Assembly: GCA_028684915.1 (NCBI GenBank)
Contig: JAQUEZ010000188.1
Coordinates: forward strand, 1-11,789
Reading direction: 5' to 3'
Length of the DNA: 11,789 bases
From: Desulfobulbus sp.
GTDB lineage: Bacteria > Desulfobacterota > Desulfobulbia > Desulfobulbales > Desulfobulbaceae
Made by a program: the position numbers and the translations under genes. Shown here in pieces: positions 1-6,739 of the stretch; the stretch's first letter is position 1, and each line of letters begins with the position of its first letter. The notes beneath the pieces were generated by a model. It was not told where the DNA came from, did no database searches, and worked only from the letters and a program-made list of their open reading frames with translations.

Positions 1-2
1 TG

Positions 3-626
3 GGCGTGCATCGGACTTCCGCGCAACGCCGGGCCACCCGAGAGAAGTGGGCCTTCCAGGAAACCGATGGGCGTGGCGGCAAGGAAAAGCGTTACCTCGT
101 CGGCCAACTGCCCAAGACCGTGCAAGTAGCAATCGCCGCGAAACAGAGCGCCGGCGATTTGCTGCCGGCGGCCACCGCACCGATTTCGATCTTCCCTGAA
201 CCTGACGCTACCCCAGCCATCAAAGCCGCGCCTCCTTCCATGACCCAGCGCATGGAAGAAAAGATGAAGCACAAGGCTGCACTGCTTGGCCTCTATAATC
301 GGGCGTTGGCCGCAGCCGGCTGGGGCAACAAGGTGCCGGCGCGGTTGGAGTTCGAGCAGGCCTACAATTCAGGTCTGGCCTGGCCGCATTTGTATGAGCA
401 ACTCGGTCCAGTCAGTTGGAAAACCATCGAGGCCTGGGCGGTCAAGGTGCGCAAACACAACAACGACTGCTTCTTCCTGGCCGATAAGCGCGGCGTCCAT
501 CTGCGCGGCAAGTGCAGCCTTTCCGAGCAGCAGACCGAGATATTCCTCCGCTGCGTCCTGCGTCCGAACAAGCCCCGGATTACCGGGTGTATGAACGGGA
601 TAATCAGGGCGAATATCGCCAGGTGA
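3..626 (+). pseudogene. MuA-like transposase, N-terminal fragment truncated by deletion
   Basis: In Mu-like phages this gene encodes the DDE transposase that carries out replicative transposition. The open frame enters from outside the window. Its first ~45 residues look like the end of the Mu-type winged-helix DNA-binding domain: a basic stretch, the pattern W-A-F-Q-E, then GRGGKEKRYLVGQLP. A second helical DNA-binding region follows (about residues 95-190, with LYNRALAAAGWG and AYNSGLAWPHLYEQLGPVSW). Homology-like sequence stops at about base 575 (LRPNKPRI). The last ~13 codons are out-of-frame junk read from the neighbouring DUF3164 remnant. About 200 residues are left here, against roughly 600-700 in complete MuA proteins, and the DDE catalytic domain is missing. 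The family call is from recognised sequence patterns only. It cannot be a functional transposase. Confidence 0.75.
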
Positions 627-652
627 ATTTGGACTTTTCTGGAATTGCGTGA
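578..652 (+). pseudogene. C-terminal remnant of a DUF3164 family phage protein
   Basis: Read from base 578, the frame gives DYRVYERDNQGEYRQVNLDF, then SGIA and a TGA stop at 650-652. This resembles the usual ending of DUF3164 proteins, which sit in the early region of Mu-like phages; their C-termini commonly read like (Y/F)xRVYERdxxGxYxxixLD followed by a few hydrophobic residues. No start codon or upstream body of the gene is present. The frame upstream is the MuA fragment read out of frame, so this is the 3' scar of a deletion. The identification is by memory of the family and should be confirmed with a profile search. Confidence 0.6.
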
Positions 653-663
653 AAAAAAGCGAA

Positions 664-694
664 ATCCCGGCCGGCGATGGACGCCGGCCGGGAT
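664..694. repeat. Perfect 13-bp inverted repeat (strong hairpin)
   Basis: Arms at 664-676 and 682-694 pair perfectly over 13 bp, mostly G/C, around a 5-nt loop. On the + strand there is no T-run after it. On the - strand the hairpin is followed within a few bases by a run of seven T (complement of the A-run at 652-658), so a terminator for - strand transcription is possible. It could also be a structured leader of the gene starting at 748. Confidence 0.6.
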
Positions 695-697
695 AAT

Positions 698-715
698 CCG
701 GAGGTTGCGCTCCGG
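698..715. repeat. Second small hairpin in the same leader
   Basis: CCGGAG (698-703) pairs with CTCCGG (710-715) around a 6-nt loop. It lies 3 bases after the 13-bp hairpin and 16 bases before the ribosome binding site AAGGAG (731-736) of the next gene. The two hairpins together make a structured 5' leader. Confidence 0.45.
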
Positions 716-747
716 GTCTGACGAGCAGCAAAGGAGAAACGAACACC

Positions 748-1266
748 ATGCCCGTGAACGGAAAATGCCCTCGCTGCGCCTATAAGGCGCCGGTGAGTTG
801 TTTTGTGGATGCGGCGGAAAGCGGTCTGCTGTTGCAGGCCTTTTCCGAACTGCCCCACGAGGTGCAGAAACCGTTTTTGAAATACCTTTCCCTGTTCAAG
901 CCGCTCACCGGCTGCGCGATCCAGCCCACCAAGGCGGAACGATTGACCAGGGAGCTGGTCGCTCTGGTAGTCAAAGGGTTTGTCTCGGAAAAGGGCAAGC
1001 CGGACCGGCCTTGCATTCCGGTGTTCTGGGTGATGGCCATAGAGCGGATGCAAGAGCTTGCCGGGACACTGGATCTGCCGATGAAGAACCACAACTATCT
1101 GCGGTCCATCGTTTACAAATTAGCCAACCAGGCGGATTCCCAGCGGGAACAGCAGCTACGCCAGAAAGAGACCGACGGTAGCCACCGAATTTCTCGGCAG
1201 CCTTCAACGGACGGTTTAAGCGAGGTCATGCGCAAATATCTTGAACAGTACGGAGAGCCACGGTGA
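748..1266 (+). CDS. Mu-like phage early protein, unknown function, N-terminal Cys motif
   Basis: I do not recognise a named family. The ATG at 748 follows AAGGAG at 731-736, an 11-base gap. The 172-aa product starts with a small Cys-rich segment (C7-x2-C10 and C18) that could bind a metal ion, followed by a mostly helical body with several basic patches and a charged, disordered-looking tail from about residue 130. The stop overlaps the GTG start of the next gene (GTGA), so it belongs to the early operon that runs on to gemA and mor. Its position matches the small, poorly characterised genes before gemA in Mu-like phages. A nucleic-acid-binding role is only a guess from the Cys motif and charge. 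Confidence 0.75.
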   Translation: MPVNGKCPRCAYKAPVSCFVDAAESGLLLQAFSELPHEVQKPFLKYLSLFKPLTGCAIQPTKAERLTRELVALVVKGFVSEKGKPDRPCIPVFWVMAIERMQELAGTLDLPMKNHNYLRSIVYKLANQADSQREQQLRQKETDGSHRISRQPSTDGLSEVMRKYLEQYGEPR

Positions 1267-1649
1267 AAAAGGCAAGCAATGCCGAAGCCGTCATTGAGCA
1301 ACTCAAAGCCCTGAGCAAAGAAGAACTCTTGGCGCTGATATTCTCGAATGCTTGGTGGGTGTGGCGGCTTAATCTGCAGTTGAGAGACATCAATCAGGCC
1401 AAGGGCAAGGTGATCCGTGCAAAAGCAGACGCCGCGTTTGCAAAATATCAAGAGATCTCCCAACAAAGAGGGGAAGGATCGCCGCATGACACCACGACTG
1501 TGGAAGGTCAGCTTGCCTTTTGGACACGCGTTAAAGAATCCGAATCGTGGTTTAAAAAATACATGCAGCTGAGCAATAAGGCCGACAAACTGGAATTTGG
1601 TCATCTCGATCTTGATTTGAAAAAAGGAGCAACCCATGAGGCCAAGTAA
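1263..1649 (+). CDS. Hypothetical phage protein, helical, upstream of gemA
   Basis: This 128-aa protein starts at a GTG that overlaps the previous stop codon. Its own stop lies 14 bases inside gemA, so both neighbours are probably translationally coupled. The sequence is predicted mostly helical, with a Trp-rich patch (NAWWVWRLNLQL, residues ~29-40), charged central helices and a Lys-rich end. No signal peptide, membrane span or catalytic motif is visible. It is somewhat less GC-rich than the phage genes around it. I do not recognise the family, and no function should be assigned. The tight packing in the operon and codon-like composition are the support for it being real. Confidence 0.7.
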   Translation: MKKASNAEAVIEQLKALSKEELLALIFSNAWWVWRLNLQLRDINQAKGKVIRAKADAAFAKYQEISQQRGEGSPHDTTTVEGQLAFWTRVKESESWFKKYMQLSNKADKLEFGHLDLDLKKGATHEAK

Positions 1650-2073
1650 CAGCGCGCTGGCGAGAATCCACATCGCCAAAAAGGAGTTGGCCCTGACCGA
1701 GGAGGCCTATCGGGACATTCTCCAGTTCAATTTTCAGGTGGAGTCGGCCAAGGAACTCACCGAGCAGCAGGCCCTGGAGCTGATCAAACTGTTCAAAGCC
1801 AAAGGCTGGACGCCGAAAACCAGCGACAAGAACCGGCAGTGGAAGAAGGATGGCCAGTTCATCGAGATCAAGCCCGGCCCTGCAGCCCGTCAGCAACGCA
1901 AGGTGCTGGCCCTGTGGCACGAGCTGGGCTACGACATGGCCAAGCTGCATGCCAGGGTGAAGAAGCAGTTCGGAGTGGACCGGTTTGAATGGCTGGAGGA
2001 CAACAAGGCCCTGCACATTCTGATCACCGATCTGGAGCATCGGTTGGATACCCAAAACAACAAGAAGAAATGA
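1636..2073 (+). CDS. gemA: GemA-like phage regulatory protein (gp16/DUF1018 family)
   Basis: In phage Mu, GemA acts during the early phase and affects host gene expression and DNA topology. This 145-aa protein has the family layout: an N-terminal part with IHIAKKELALTEEAYRDIL, a mid region ending KAKGWTPK, and a C-terminal half with ALWHELGYDMAKLHARVKKQ and a final helix before LDTQNNKKK. Length is close to other members. A good RBS (AAGGAG, 1624-1629) lies 6 bases before the ATG at 1636, inside the end of the upstream gene. The stop overlaps the start of mor (ATGA at 2070-2073), giving the gemA-mor pair typical of Mu-like phages. Family assignment is from recognised patterns. Confidence 0.85.
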   Translation: MRPSNSALARIHIAKKELALTEEAYRDILQFNFQVESAKELTEQQALELIKLFKAKGWTPKTSDKNRQWKKDGQFIEIKPGPAARQQRKVLALWHELGYDMAKLHARVKKQFGVDRFEWLEDNKALHILITDLEHRLDTQNNKKK

Positions 2074-2390
2074 GTCAACAGAACGATGACATAGACTTGC
2101 CGCAGGACGCCTGGCCACGGATCGAGGAACTGAACGGTGATATGCGCACCGTGGCCGAGCTGATCGGCATCGGCAACGCCCTCAAGCTGGCCCAGCGGTT
2201 CGACGGCACCCCGGTGCGGATCTACGGATGGAAAACCTGGACCCGCAGCTGGCGGGATCGGTGTATCCGGCGGGATTATGACACCGGCAAGTACTCAGGG
2301 GTGGAGTTGGCCAGAAAGTATGGGCTGCAGGAACGGCAGATCTGGAATATTTTGGGGCGGGCGGATGAGCGGCAGTTGAGGTTGTTTTGA
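2070..2390 (+). CDS. mor: Mor/C-family transcriptional activator
   Basis: Mor in phage Mu is the middle-operon activator; the related C protein activates late promoters. I chose the ATG at 2070, which overlaps the gemA stop and gives 106 aa; the open frame upstream is only read-through of gemA in another frame. The protein has an acidic N-terminus, a central helical region (TVAELIGIGNALKLAQRFDG, about residues 27-46), the loop PVRIYGWKTW, and a C-terminal helix-turn-helix at about residues 72-97 (GKYSGVELARKYGLQERQIW), matching the Mor fold. Only one Mor/C-type gene is visible, so it may control the lysis and head operon that starts at 9007. The island at 2391-8763 now separates it from those genes. 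Confidence 0.85.
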   Translation: MSQQNDDIDLPQDAWPRIEELNGDMRTVAELIGIGNALKLAQRFDGTPVRIYGWKTWTRSWRDRCIRRDYDTGKYSGVELARKYGLQERQIWNILGRADERQLRLF

Positions 2391-2426
2391 GGGGGAAAAT
2401 TCAAGATAAACAGGAGCGCTATTGAT

Positions 2427-2505
2427 TATTAACATAAAACTCAGTCGACGCGAAACTGCTTAGCGGTTAGTGTAGTCGACTGTGGCGACTTGCTAGGCGT
2501 TATCA
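2427..2505 (-). repeat. Possible degenerate integron attC-like site after the nuclease gene
   Basis: On the - strand a TAAC core (within 2499-2505) overlaps the TGA stop of the nuclease gene, and a GTTA core lies at 2427-2433. Between them, CAGTCGAC (2442-2449) and GTCGACTG (2475-2482) form an 8-bp stem, and AACTGC/GCGGTT (2454-2459/2463-2468) an inner stem with one G-T pair. The AACGCCTA after the first core also occurs in the clear attC at 6740-6797. The R boxes fit the consensus poorly beyond TAAC/GTTA and the spacers are unequal. It may instead be an operator or a chance hairpin. Confidence 0.35.
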
Positions 2506-3738
2506 TCGCGGCGTCGGAACATCAAAAGCCATAACGGTCAGGTAGATCTCTCGATTTCTATCGTCCTTATTGGCAAACAGGTGCCGAAAGATCGTTTCCG
2601 TCGAACCGGGCAAATCTTTCTTGTACTGCGGATGTGTGCGAACAACCTCAGGTATCGTCGCCAACACTTTCGAGAAGTCCCGGTTCCGATTGAACAGGAC
2701 CACAGCTGTTTTCGTGTCTCTCCAGGAACTGTATCCGAGTAACTGATCTATTGTTTCTGAAAGCTTCTTTGGTCCCGACCAGAACTTGCACTCTGCGATG
2801 AAAATATTTCGCCCCTCCGAGCGTATCAGAATATCCGTCTTTCCCTCGTAGTTGAACGTTTCGCCGGTTGCTTGACCTTGGTAGTGACCATTAAGCTGCA
2901 CGAGGAAATGCGAACGCAAAGCTTCTTCGTCTACGTCATGGAAGGCTGAGGGACTCAATTCCATTACCTGAGTCATCCCTTGCATGACGCCTAGAATGTG
3001 CTCGTAGTCATTTGTTCCAATTGTCGGTTCTGGCTTGTAGGGCAAAGAACTCGCCTGCGGAATTACAGGGTTTATCTTTTTCCTCACTTCCGACGGTACA
3101 TATGTCTTTGGAGCGTCCTGCCGCTCTTTCATTCTGAACCCAAGCGAGGCAACTGTATTCCGATTCGCTAATACCTTGTTCCTTCGGGCCTCAATAGCAT
3201 TGCGAGCCTCTCCCAAGAGCTGTCCGTTTAATCCGGCCACGTTGGCGCGAAGATTTGTCAGATAGGACTGGATCTCTCTGACGGTCCGTTCAATCTCACT
3301 CCGTACCTGAGTGGCGTCCAAGTTGGTTCCTGAAATTGCGAAGGACAACACGGTGCCGCGAACGGTAGCCCTAGGCGGGTTCAGCGTATACGGATTTGGT
3401 TGGATTTTGAACGCTTCTGCCTCGCCATTAAACGGAATCTCCACTTCAATTTCAAAGCCTGTCACATAGAAGGGGCTGTTGCGGTCGGTGATCCACCTGT
3501 TCGGGTCTCTGCTGACGTCGATTTGTTTCTCCCGCTGATCGACGACTAGGTTCTCTTCGTCAAGGGTAGGAACATCGATTTTGTATTTATCGGAAAAGAA
3601 GATCGCCAGATCATCGGCTGAAGTATTTAGCAGCCGATCAGGATCGATCCTTTCGATTTCAGCGACCATTTGCTGGCGCTGATGGCGATCAACCGAGTGC
3701 CAGTCGGGCCCCGTGAATAGATAGTTTACGCGATCCAA
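2503..3738 (-). CDS. PD-(D/E)XK nuclease-domain protein, possible defence gene
   Basis: This 411-aa protein has an N-terminal part I do not recognise (residues 1-240, with a long helical segment near 140-195) and a C-terminal restriction-endonuclease-like domain. The latter shows E271/E272 in a helix, D302 in YEGKTDILI, E316 and K318 in FIAECKFW, and Q332 in DQLLGYSSW. This is the E-D-ExK-Q order of PD-(D/E)XK nucleases that cut or process DNA. The start is a TTG at 3738, supported by a strong GAGGAGGAG RBS just upstream; no ATG is better placed. The start overlaps the end of the broken small gene at 3726-4019. Its stop lies inside an attC-like sequence. Context and domain suggest anti-phage cargo, but I cannot match it to a named system. 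Confidence 0.8.
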   Translation of the reverse strand: MDRVNYLFTGPDWHSVDRHQRQQMVAEIERIDPDRLLNTSADDLAIFFSDKYKIDVPTLDEENLVVDQREKQIDVSRDPNRWITDRNSPFYVTGFEIEVEIPFNGEAEAFKIQPNPYTLNPPRATVRGTVLSFAISGTNLDATQVRSEIERTVREIQSYLTNLRANVAGLNGQLLGEARNAIEARRNKVLANRNTVASLGFRMKERQDAPKTYVPSEVRKKINPVIPQASSLPYKPEPTIGTNDYEHILGVMQGMTQVMELSPSAFHDVDEEALRSHFLVQLNGHYQGQATGETFNYEGKTDILIRSEGRNIFIAECKFWSGPKKLSETIDQLLGYSSWRDTKTAVVLFNRNRDFSKVLATIPEVVRTHPQYKKDLPGSTETIFRHLFANKDDRNREIYLTVMAFDVPTPR

Positions 3739-4019
3739 ACGCTCCTCCTCTTTTGAAATTTAACGATAAGGGCAACTTGAAGGCAAGAGTGAAACGCTCG
3801 ATAGGAGTGTAGTTTTTTCCGATGAAGTTGACCCGCCGGTAGCTCTTCATTCGGATCTTCTAAAATCAGTCTGCCTGCTTCCTTTGAAAACTTATCCCAA
3901 TCAGGCTCAACCTGCCGACCTGAGCCTACACAAGCAAATTGCATAAGCCTTTAGAGCAGTTCGTACTGCGTAAAAAGTCTGAAAAAAATAAATGCCATTT
4001 TATCTAAGCGCGCCAACAT
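3726..4019 (-). pseudogene. Small gene with an in-frame stop (hypothetical protein, broken)
   Basis: Starting from the ATG at 4019 (preceded by GGGGAAGG), one frame runs to a stop at 3726 but is broken by a TAA at 3951-3953, after 22 codons. Joined, the two parts resemble small proteins with the layout F(F)RLFxQYExxL...G..V..DWD.F (FFRLFTQYELL before the stop, VEPDWDKFSKEAG after it). The stop could come from one base change in a Lys or Gln codon. Translation might restart at the ATG at 3944, giving 72 aa. The 3' end overlaps the nuclease start by 13 bases. The family resemblance is a memory-based impression, so moderate doubt remains. The last ~35 residues may be frame-shifted. Confidence 0.4.
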
Positions 4020-4035
4020 CCTTCCCCTGTTTGAT

Positions 4036-4042
4036 GTTTAAC
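4036..4042 (-). repeat. Isolated integron-type core site (GTTAAAC on the - strand)
   Basis: GTTAAAC fits the GTTRRRY recombination core and lies 17 bases before the ATG of the broken small gene, the usual spacing for a cassette start. No matching L boxes or R'' core can be paired convincingly upstream. A 7-base match can easily arise by chance. Confidence 0.2.
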
Positions 4043-4134
4043 ACGTTATTGTGCAATTTAAACGTCCACCACCATGGCTCTTCGCAACAGCAGCTTAAGG
4101 TGGTTTGAAGCCTGCTCCTGCAATTCGATCCCGA

Positions 4135-4153
4135 GGGGGGCAATCCACCCCCC
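4135..4153. repeat. G6/C6 hairpin downstream of the AlbA_2 gene
   Basis: GGGGGG (4135-4140) and CCCCCC (4148-4153) are separated by 7 bases, 9 bases beyond the stop of the AlbA_2-type gene. It may help end - strand transcription, but there is no T-run after it, so a classic intrinsic terminator is not supported. Confidence 0.4.
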
Positions 4154-4161
4154 GGTCTGGT

Positions 4162-5853
4162 TTATTGACTTTTTTGGACAGGTTCCACTTCTACCAAGGA
4201 CCACGTGGCGCTAGGACCTTTACCTTGGCGCCGCACGAATTTCGTTTCTCTAAGGAATGAGCTTGTTTGTGAGGTGTGGTTATGTCCCAAGAGTGATTTT
4301 ATATCGCTATTGGGTGCACTTTTGTGGGTTCTAAGAAATGAGAAAAGTTCTACATATTTTGAACTCGCTGCAGATAATCGATAGGTTTTTTGCACGTCGA
4401 AAAAAATGTTCCATTCCGGGCGAACTCGAACATAAATTCCTGATTTATCGCCACAGAGTTGGACATAGGGAAGACGATGTGCCGCCTGTTGTATGCTGTC
4501 CCACGGATTATCCTCAGTTTTACTGAGACGTGCTTCTAATGATGTCGCTGGTACAAGACCAGTTTGATAGACGGAATTTAGCACCATAAATTCTGGGATT
4601 CCACAAACGTCTTTGTGAGTTTCGCTCGCTACAAAGACTGCTGGTCGAATATATTGTGCTTGCATCGTGACGATTACAGAATCCCCTTGCTCTTCAAAGG
4701 TCGGGAAATCGCGGCCGTAGCGTAATGAGTTGAGGCTCATACGGAAAACACCCATACCGGCGCGATCCACTAGGTGGTACTCCATCAACATTCGAGCGAG
4801 ATTTTTATTCCTATGTCTAGGTTCATGACGAAAAATATTATCAGGGCGAACACCTCCATAGAAAGTTCCTGGACTTATTAGTGTTAATTTGTCATCAAGA
4901 AATTCAATTGAAACCATTCCATCAATTGAGTAGTCTCTATGAACGAGTGCATTCAGGAATGCCTCGTGGAAAGCAATACGGTCAATGAGTTGTACACTGT
5001 ATTTAGTTTTCTGGAATACTATTTCAGCCGGTACATTGCAACTTTCGAAATGTTTTTTTGCTCGTTTTATTGTATGCCAAAGGCAATCATCCCAAACATC
5101 ATTGATCGTTAATTTTCCTGTTCTTGTTTTCCGGCTAAATCTATACTCAAAATTCCCAAGTATGTTTCTGATAATTGATGATTTCCCAAGTAACAAAATT
5201 CCAGATTTTGTTAACCTTCCATTTACGGTTACTCCAATAGCCTCTAGGAAGTCATGAGTTGTAGAATTTGTAGCTTTACGTCGAGATGAAAAGTCTTCGT
5301 AGGCCTCTGTGACTGCTCTTTTGTCTAAAGCATCCTCTATTGACATTTCAATATATTCAGCGCTCCAGTCATAGTCTTGAAGTGCTTTAACTGCTCTTGA
5401 TATCTCGTCAGGCTCCATAGCTCTGCTAGACTTTCCGTCACGTATGCAAACTTTTCCTGATGTTGTTGAAACAAGACTGTCGATTCGCTTTGGAACGCTG
5501 ATAATTAAATAGTTTCGTTCTTCGAATATGTACTGGTGTAATTGCAGGTGTTGCTTTGGCCTTAATTTTCCAGATAATCTCTCTTGAGTTGTATGTATGT
5601 CGACAACGGGAAATCCTTCGAGTTGATCTGTCCATGAACAATTTTTTACATCTGAGCTGTCGCGAATGCCAATGATAATATGTCCACCATGATGATTTGC
5701 AAGAGCAGAAAACTCCTCGGCTAACTCCTTTGCGTTATGTAATGATTGCTCAGATGAATAAAGCTTAAATTCGAGGATATCGCTTTCCAAGCTTTCGCTG
5801 GGAGTTGTCTTTAATTTATCTAGTATTGAAGCAAAATCTTGATAGGTAATCAT
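4162..5853 (-). CDS. AlbA_2 (Schlafen-like) plus GHKL ATPase protein, COG2865-like
   Basis: Proteins of this type bind nucleic acid and ATP; some are annotated as transcriptional regulators and some sit among anti-phage genes. The 563-aa product has an AlbA_2 domain at about residues 20-155 (DILEFK, the helix ELAEEFSALANHHGGHIIIGI, then DGKSSRAMEPDEI). A GHKL ATP-binding domain follows at ~285-400: the N-box FHEAFLNALVHRDYS with E297, N301 and H305, then SPGTFYGGV (327-335) and DRAGMGVFRM (363-372). The C-terminal ~70 residues look like a winged helix. The ATG at 5853 has a weak RBS (TAAGGT). It is one of the most AT-rich genes here, with codon use unlike the phage backbone, which points to recent transfer. 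A 280-base upstream gap suggests its own promoter. Confidence 0.85.
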   Translation of the reverse strand: MITYQDFASILDKLKTTPSESLESDILEFKLYSSEQSLHNAKELAEEFSALANHHGGHIIIGIRDSSDVKNCSWTDQLEGFPVVDIHTTQERLSGKLRPKQHLQLHQYIFEERNYLIISVPKRIDSLVSTTSGKVCIRDGKSSRAMEPDEISRAVKALQDYDWSAEYIEMSIEDALDKRAVTEAYEDFSSRRKATNSTTHDFLEAIGVTVNGRLTKSGILLLGKSSIIRNILGNFEYRFSRKTRTGKLTINDVWDDCLWHTIKRAKKHFESCNVPAEIVFQKTKYSVQLIDRIAFHEAFLNALVHRDYSIDGMVSIEFLDDKLTLISPGTFYGGVRPDNIFRHEPRHRNKNLARMLMEYHLVDRAGMGVFRMSLNSLRYGRDFPTFEEQGDSVIVTMQAQYIRPAVFVASETHKDVCGIPEFMVLNSVYQTGLVPATSLEARLSKTEDNPWDSIQQAAHRLPYVQLCGDKSGIYVRVRPEWNIFFDVQKTYRLSAASSKYVELFSFLRTHKSAPNSDIKSLLGHNHTSQTSSFLRETKFVRRQGKGPSATWSLVEVEPVQKSQ

Positions 5854-5925
5854 GCGGTAACCTTATATGATGCAGATTTTTGTTGGCTTTGTATCCAGAT
5901 AGAAGCAATGATTATTTCTAACAAT

Positions 5926-5944
5926 ATAAAAATGTAATTTTTAT
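5926..5944. promoter_or_regulatory. 8-bp palindrome upstream of the AlbA_2 gene, possible operator
   Basis: ATAAAAAT (5926-5933) and ATTTTTAT (5937-5944) are perfect inverted arms around GTA, 73-91 bases upstream of the AlbA_2 start, in a very AT-rich stretch where a promoter would be expected. TATATT on the - strand overlaps one arm as a possible -10. In such AT-rich DNA a palindrome may occur by chance. The rest of 5854-6133 holds nothing else I can call beyond the hairpin at 6081-6099. Confidence 0.3.
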
Positions 5945-6080
5945 GAAAAGTATAAAGAGATTACGTGAAAATATTAATAGTTAAAATGAATGGTGGTGTT
6001 AATCTAAAATATTTATTTAATCTCAATATGTTCATTGCTAATGTGAACAGGTGAGGTGTTGATTGTGTAATTCTGCGTTT

Positions 6081-6099
6081 AAAGCACTTGTACTGCTTT
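6081..6099. repeat. Small hairpin downstream of the 195-aa membrane protein gene
   Basis: AAAGCA (6081-6086) pairs with TGCTTT (6094-6099) around 7 bases, about 35 bases beyond the stop of the gene ending at 6134. There is no clear T-run on either strand. If the gene is an integron cassette its attC should be here, but no convincing core pair is visible. Confidence 0.3.
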
Positions 6100-6133
6100 C
6101 GCGCTATGCAAACTCGAACGTAATATTAAGCAT

Positions 6134-6721
6134 TTATTCAAATTCCTTGGTTGTTCCATCTGAAAAAAGAACTTTACGAGCAGCAAACGTAACCTTTAAA
6201 TTTGTTTGATCTTCACTGCGTAGACGTTTATGTGAGTCCTTAAATTGATTATAGTCGAGTTGACCATCCCATTTTAGAGCTGAGTTTGCTTTGACATGTT
6301 CGTTGATTGCAAGAGATGAAGAAATTACGCGATTGTCTAAAAGGTCGTTAAAGATAAGAACCCCATCGAAAGCACGAATATCCTTGCCTGTAAGATTTTC
6401 AAAGGACACGGAGAATGTAATAGCTTCTTGAAGGATGCCGGCTTTGTAGTCTGAGCCTTGGAATCCTTTTTTTACCAAGGTAGCGCTGATGGGGGGCTCC
6501 TCAATGGGTTTGGGAGGAATCTTCTGGGTGGTTGATTGTGATTTCTTGGTGGAAGGAGGGGCTGCGAAGGCTGAAGCTAAACTCTTTTGCATTTCCTGCG
6601 CGGCTGATTGCAATGTTATCCGCATTTCGTATTTGAGATGTTCCCTGCCAGCAAAGTAGCCAATGATGAGACCGACAAGTGCAGCGCCAAAATAACCAAG
6701 AAGTTTTCGACCCAATTCCAT
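6134..6721 (-). CDS. Membrane-anchored hypothetical protein with soluble beta-rich domain
   Basis: I start this gene at the ATG at 6721, which has CTGGAG 6-11 bases upstream, rather than the TTG at 6745. That gives 195 aa. One N-terminal membrane span (about residues 9-27, YFGAALVGLIIGYFAG) is followed by a helical/charged stretch, a Pro/Thr/Ser-rich linker (about 55-75) and a C-terminal domain of ~110 residues. That domain has alternating hydrophobic strands (ITFSVSFENLTGKDIRAFDG) and looks like an Ig/FixG-type fold. The domain most likely faces the periplasm. The start codon lies 18 bases past the core of the attC site at 6740-6797, which is cassette-like spacing. No function can be assigned. 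Confidence 0.75.
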   Translation of the reverse strand: MELGRKLLGYFGAALVGLIIGYFAGREHLKYEMRITLQSAAQEMQKSLASAFAAPPSTKKSQSTTQKIPPKPIEEPPISATLVKKGFQGSDYKAGILQEAITFSVSFENLTGKDIRAFDGVLIFNDLLDNRVISSSLAINEHVKANSALKWDGQLDYNQFKDSHKRLRSEDQTNLKVTFAARKVLFSDGTTKEFE

Positions 6722-6739
6722 TATGTCTCCAGTGGTCAA

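Noticed and set aside
604..1092. 162-aa - strand frame opposite the first early gene
   Set aside because: No RBS, no domain, and it crosses the deletion scar and hairpins.
1552..2118. 188-aa - strand frame opposite gemA
   Set aside because: gemA on the + strand is clearly recognisable; this is its mirror frame.
4135..4153. Intrinsic terminator for the AlbA_2 gene
   Set aside because: The G6/C6 stem is not followed by a T-run on the - strand; kept only as a hairpin.
4985..5257. 90-aa + strand frame inside the AlbA_2 gene
   Set aside because: Antisense to the conserved region of a strong CDS.
6081..6099. attC of the second cassette after the 195-aa gene
   Set aside because: A hairpin exists but no RYYYAAC/GTTRRRY pair can be found at sensible spacing.
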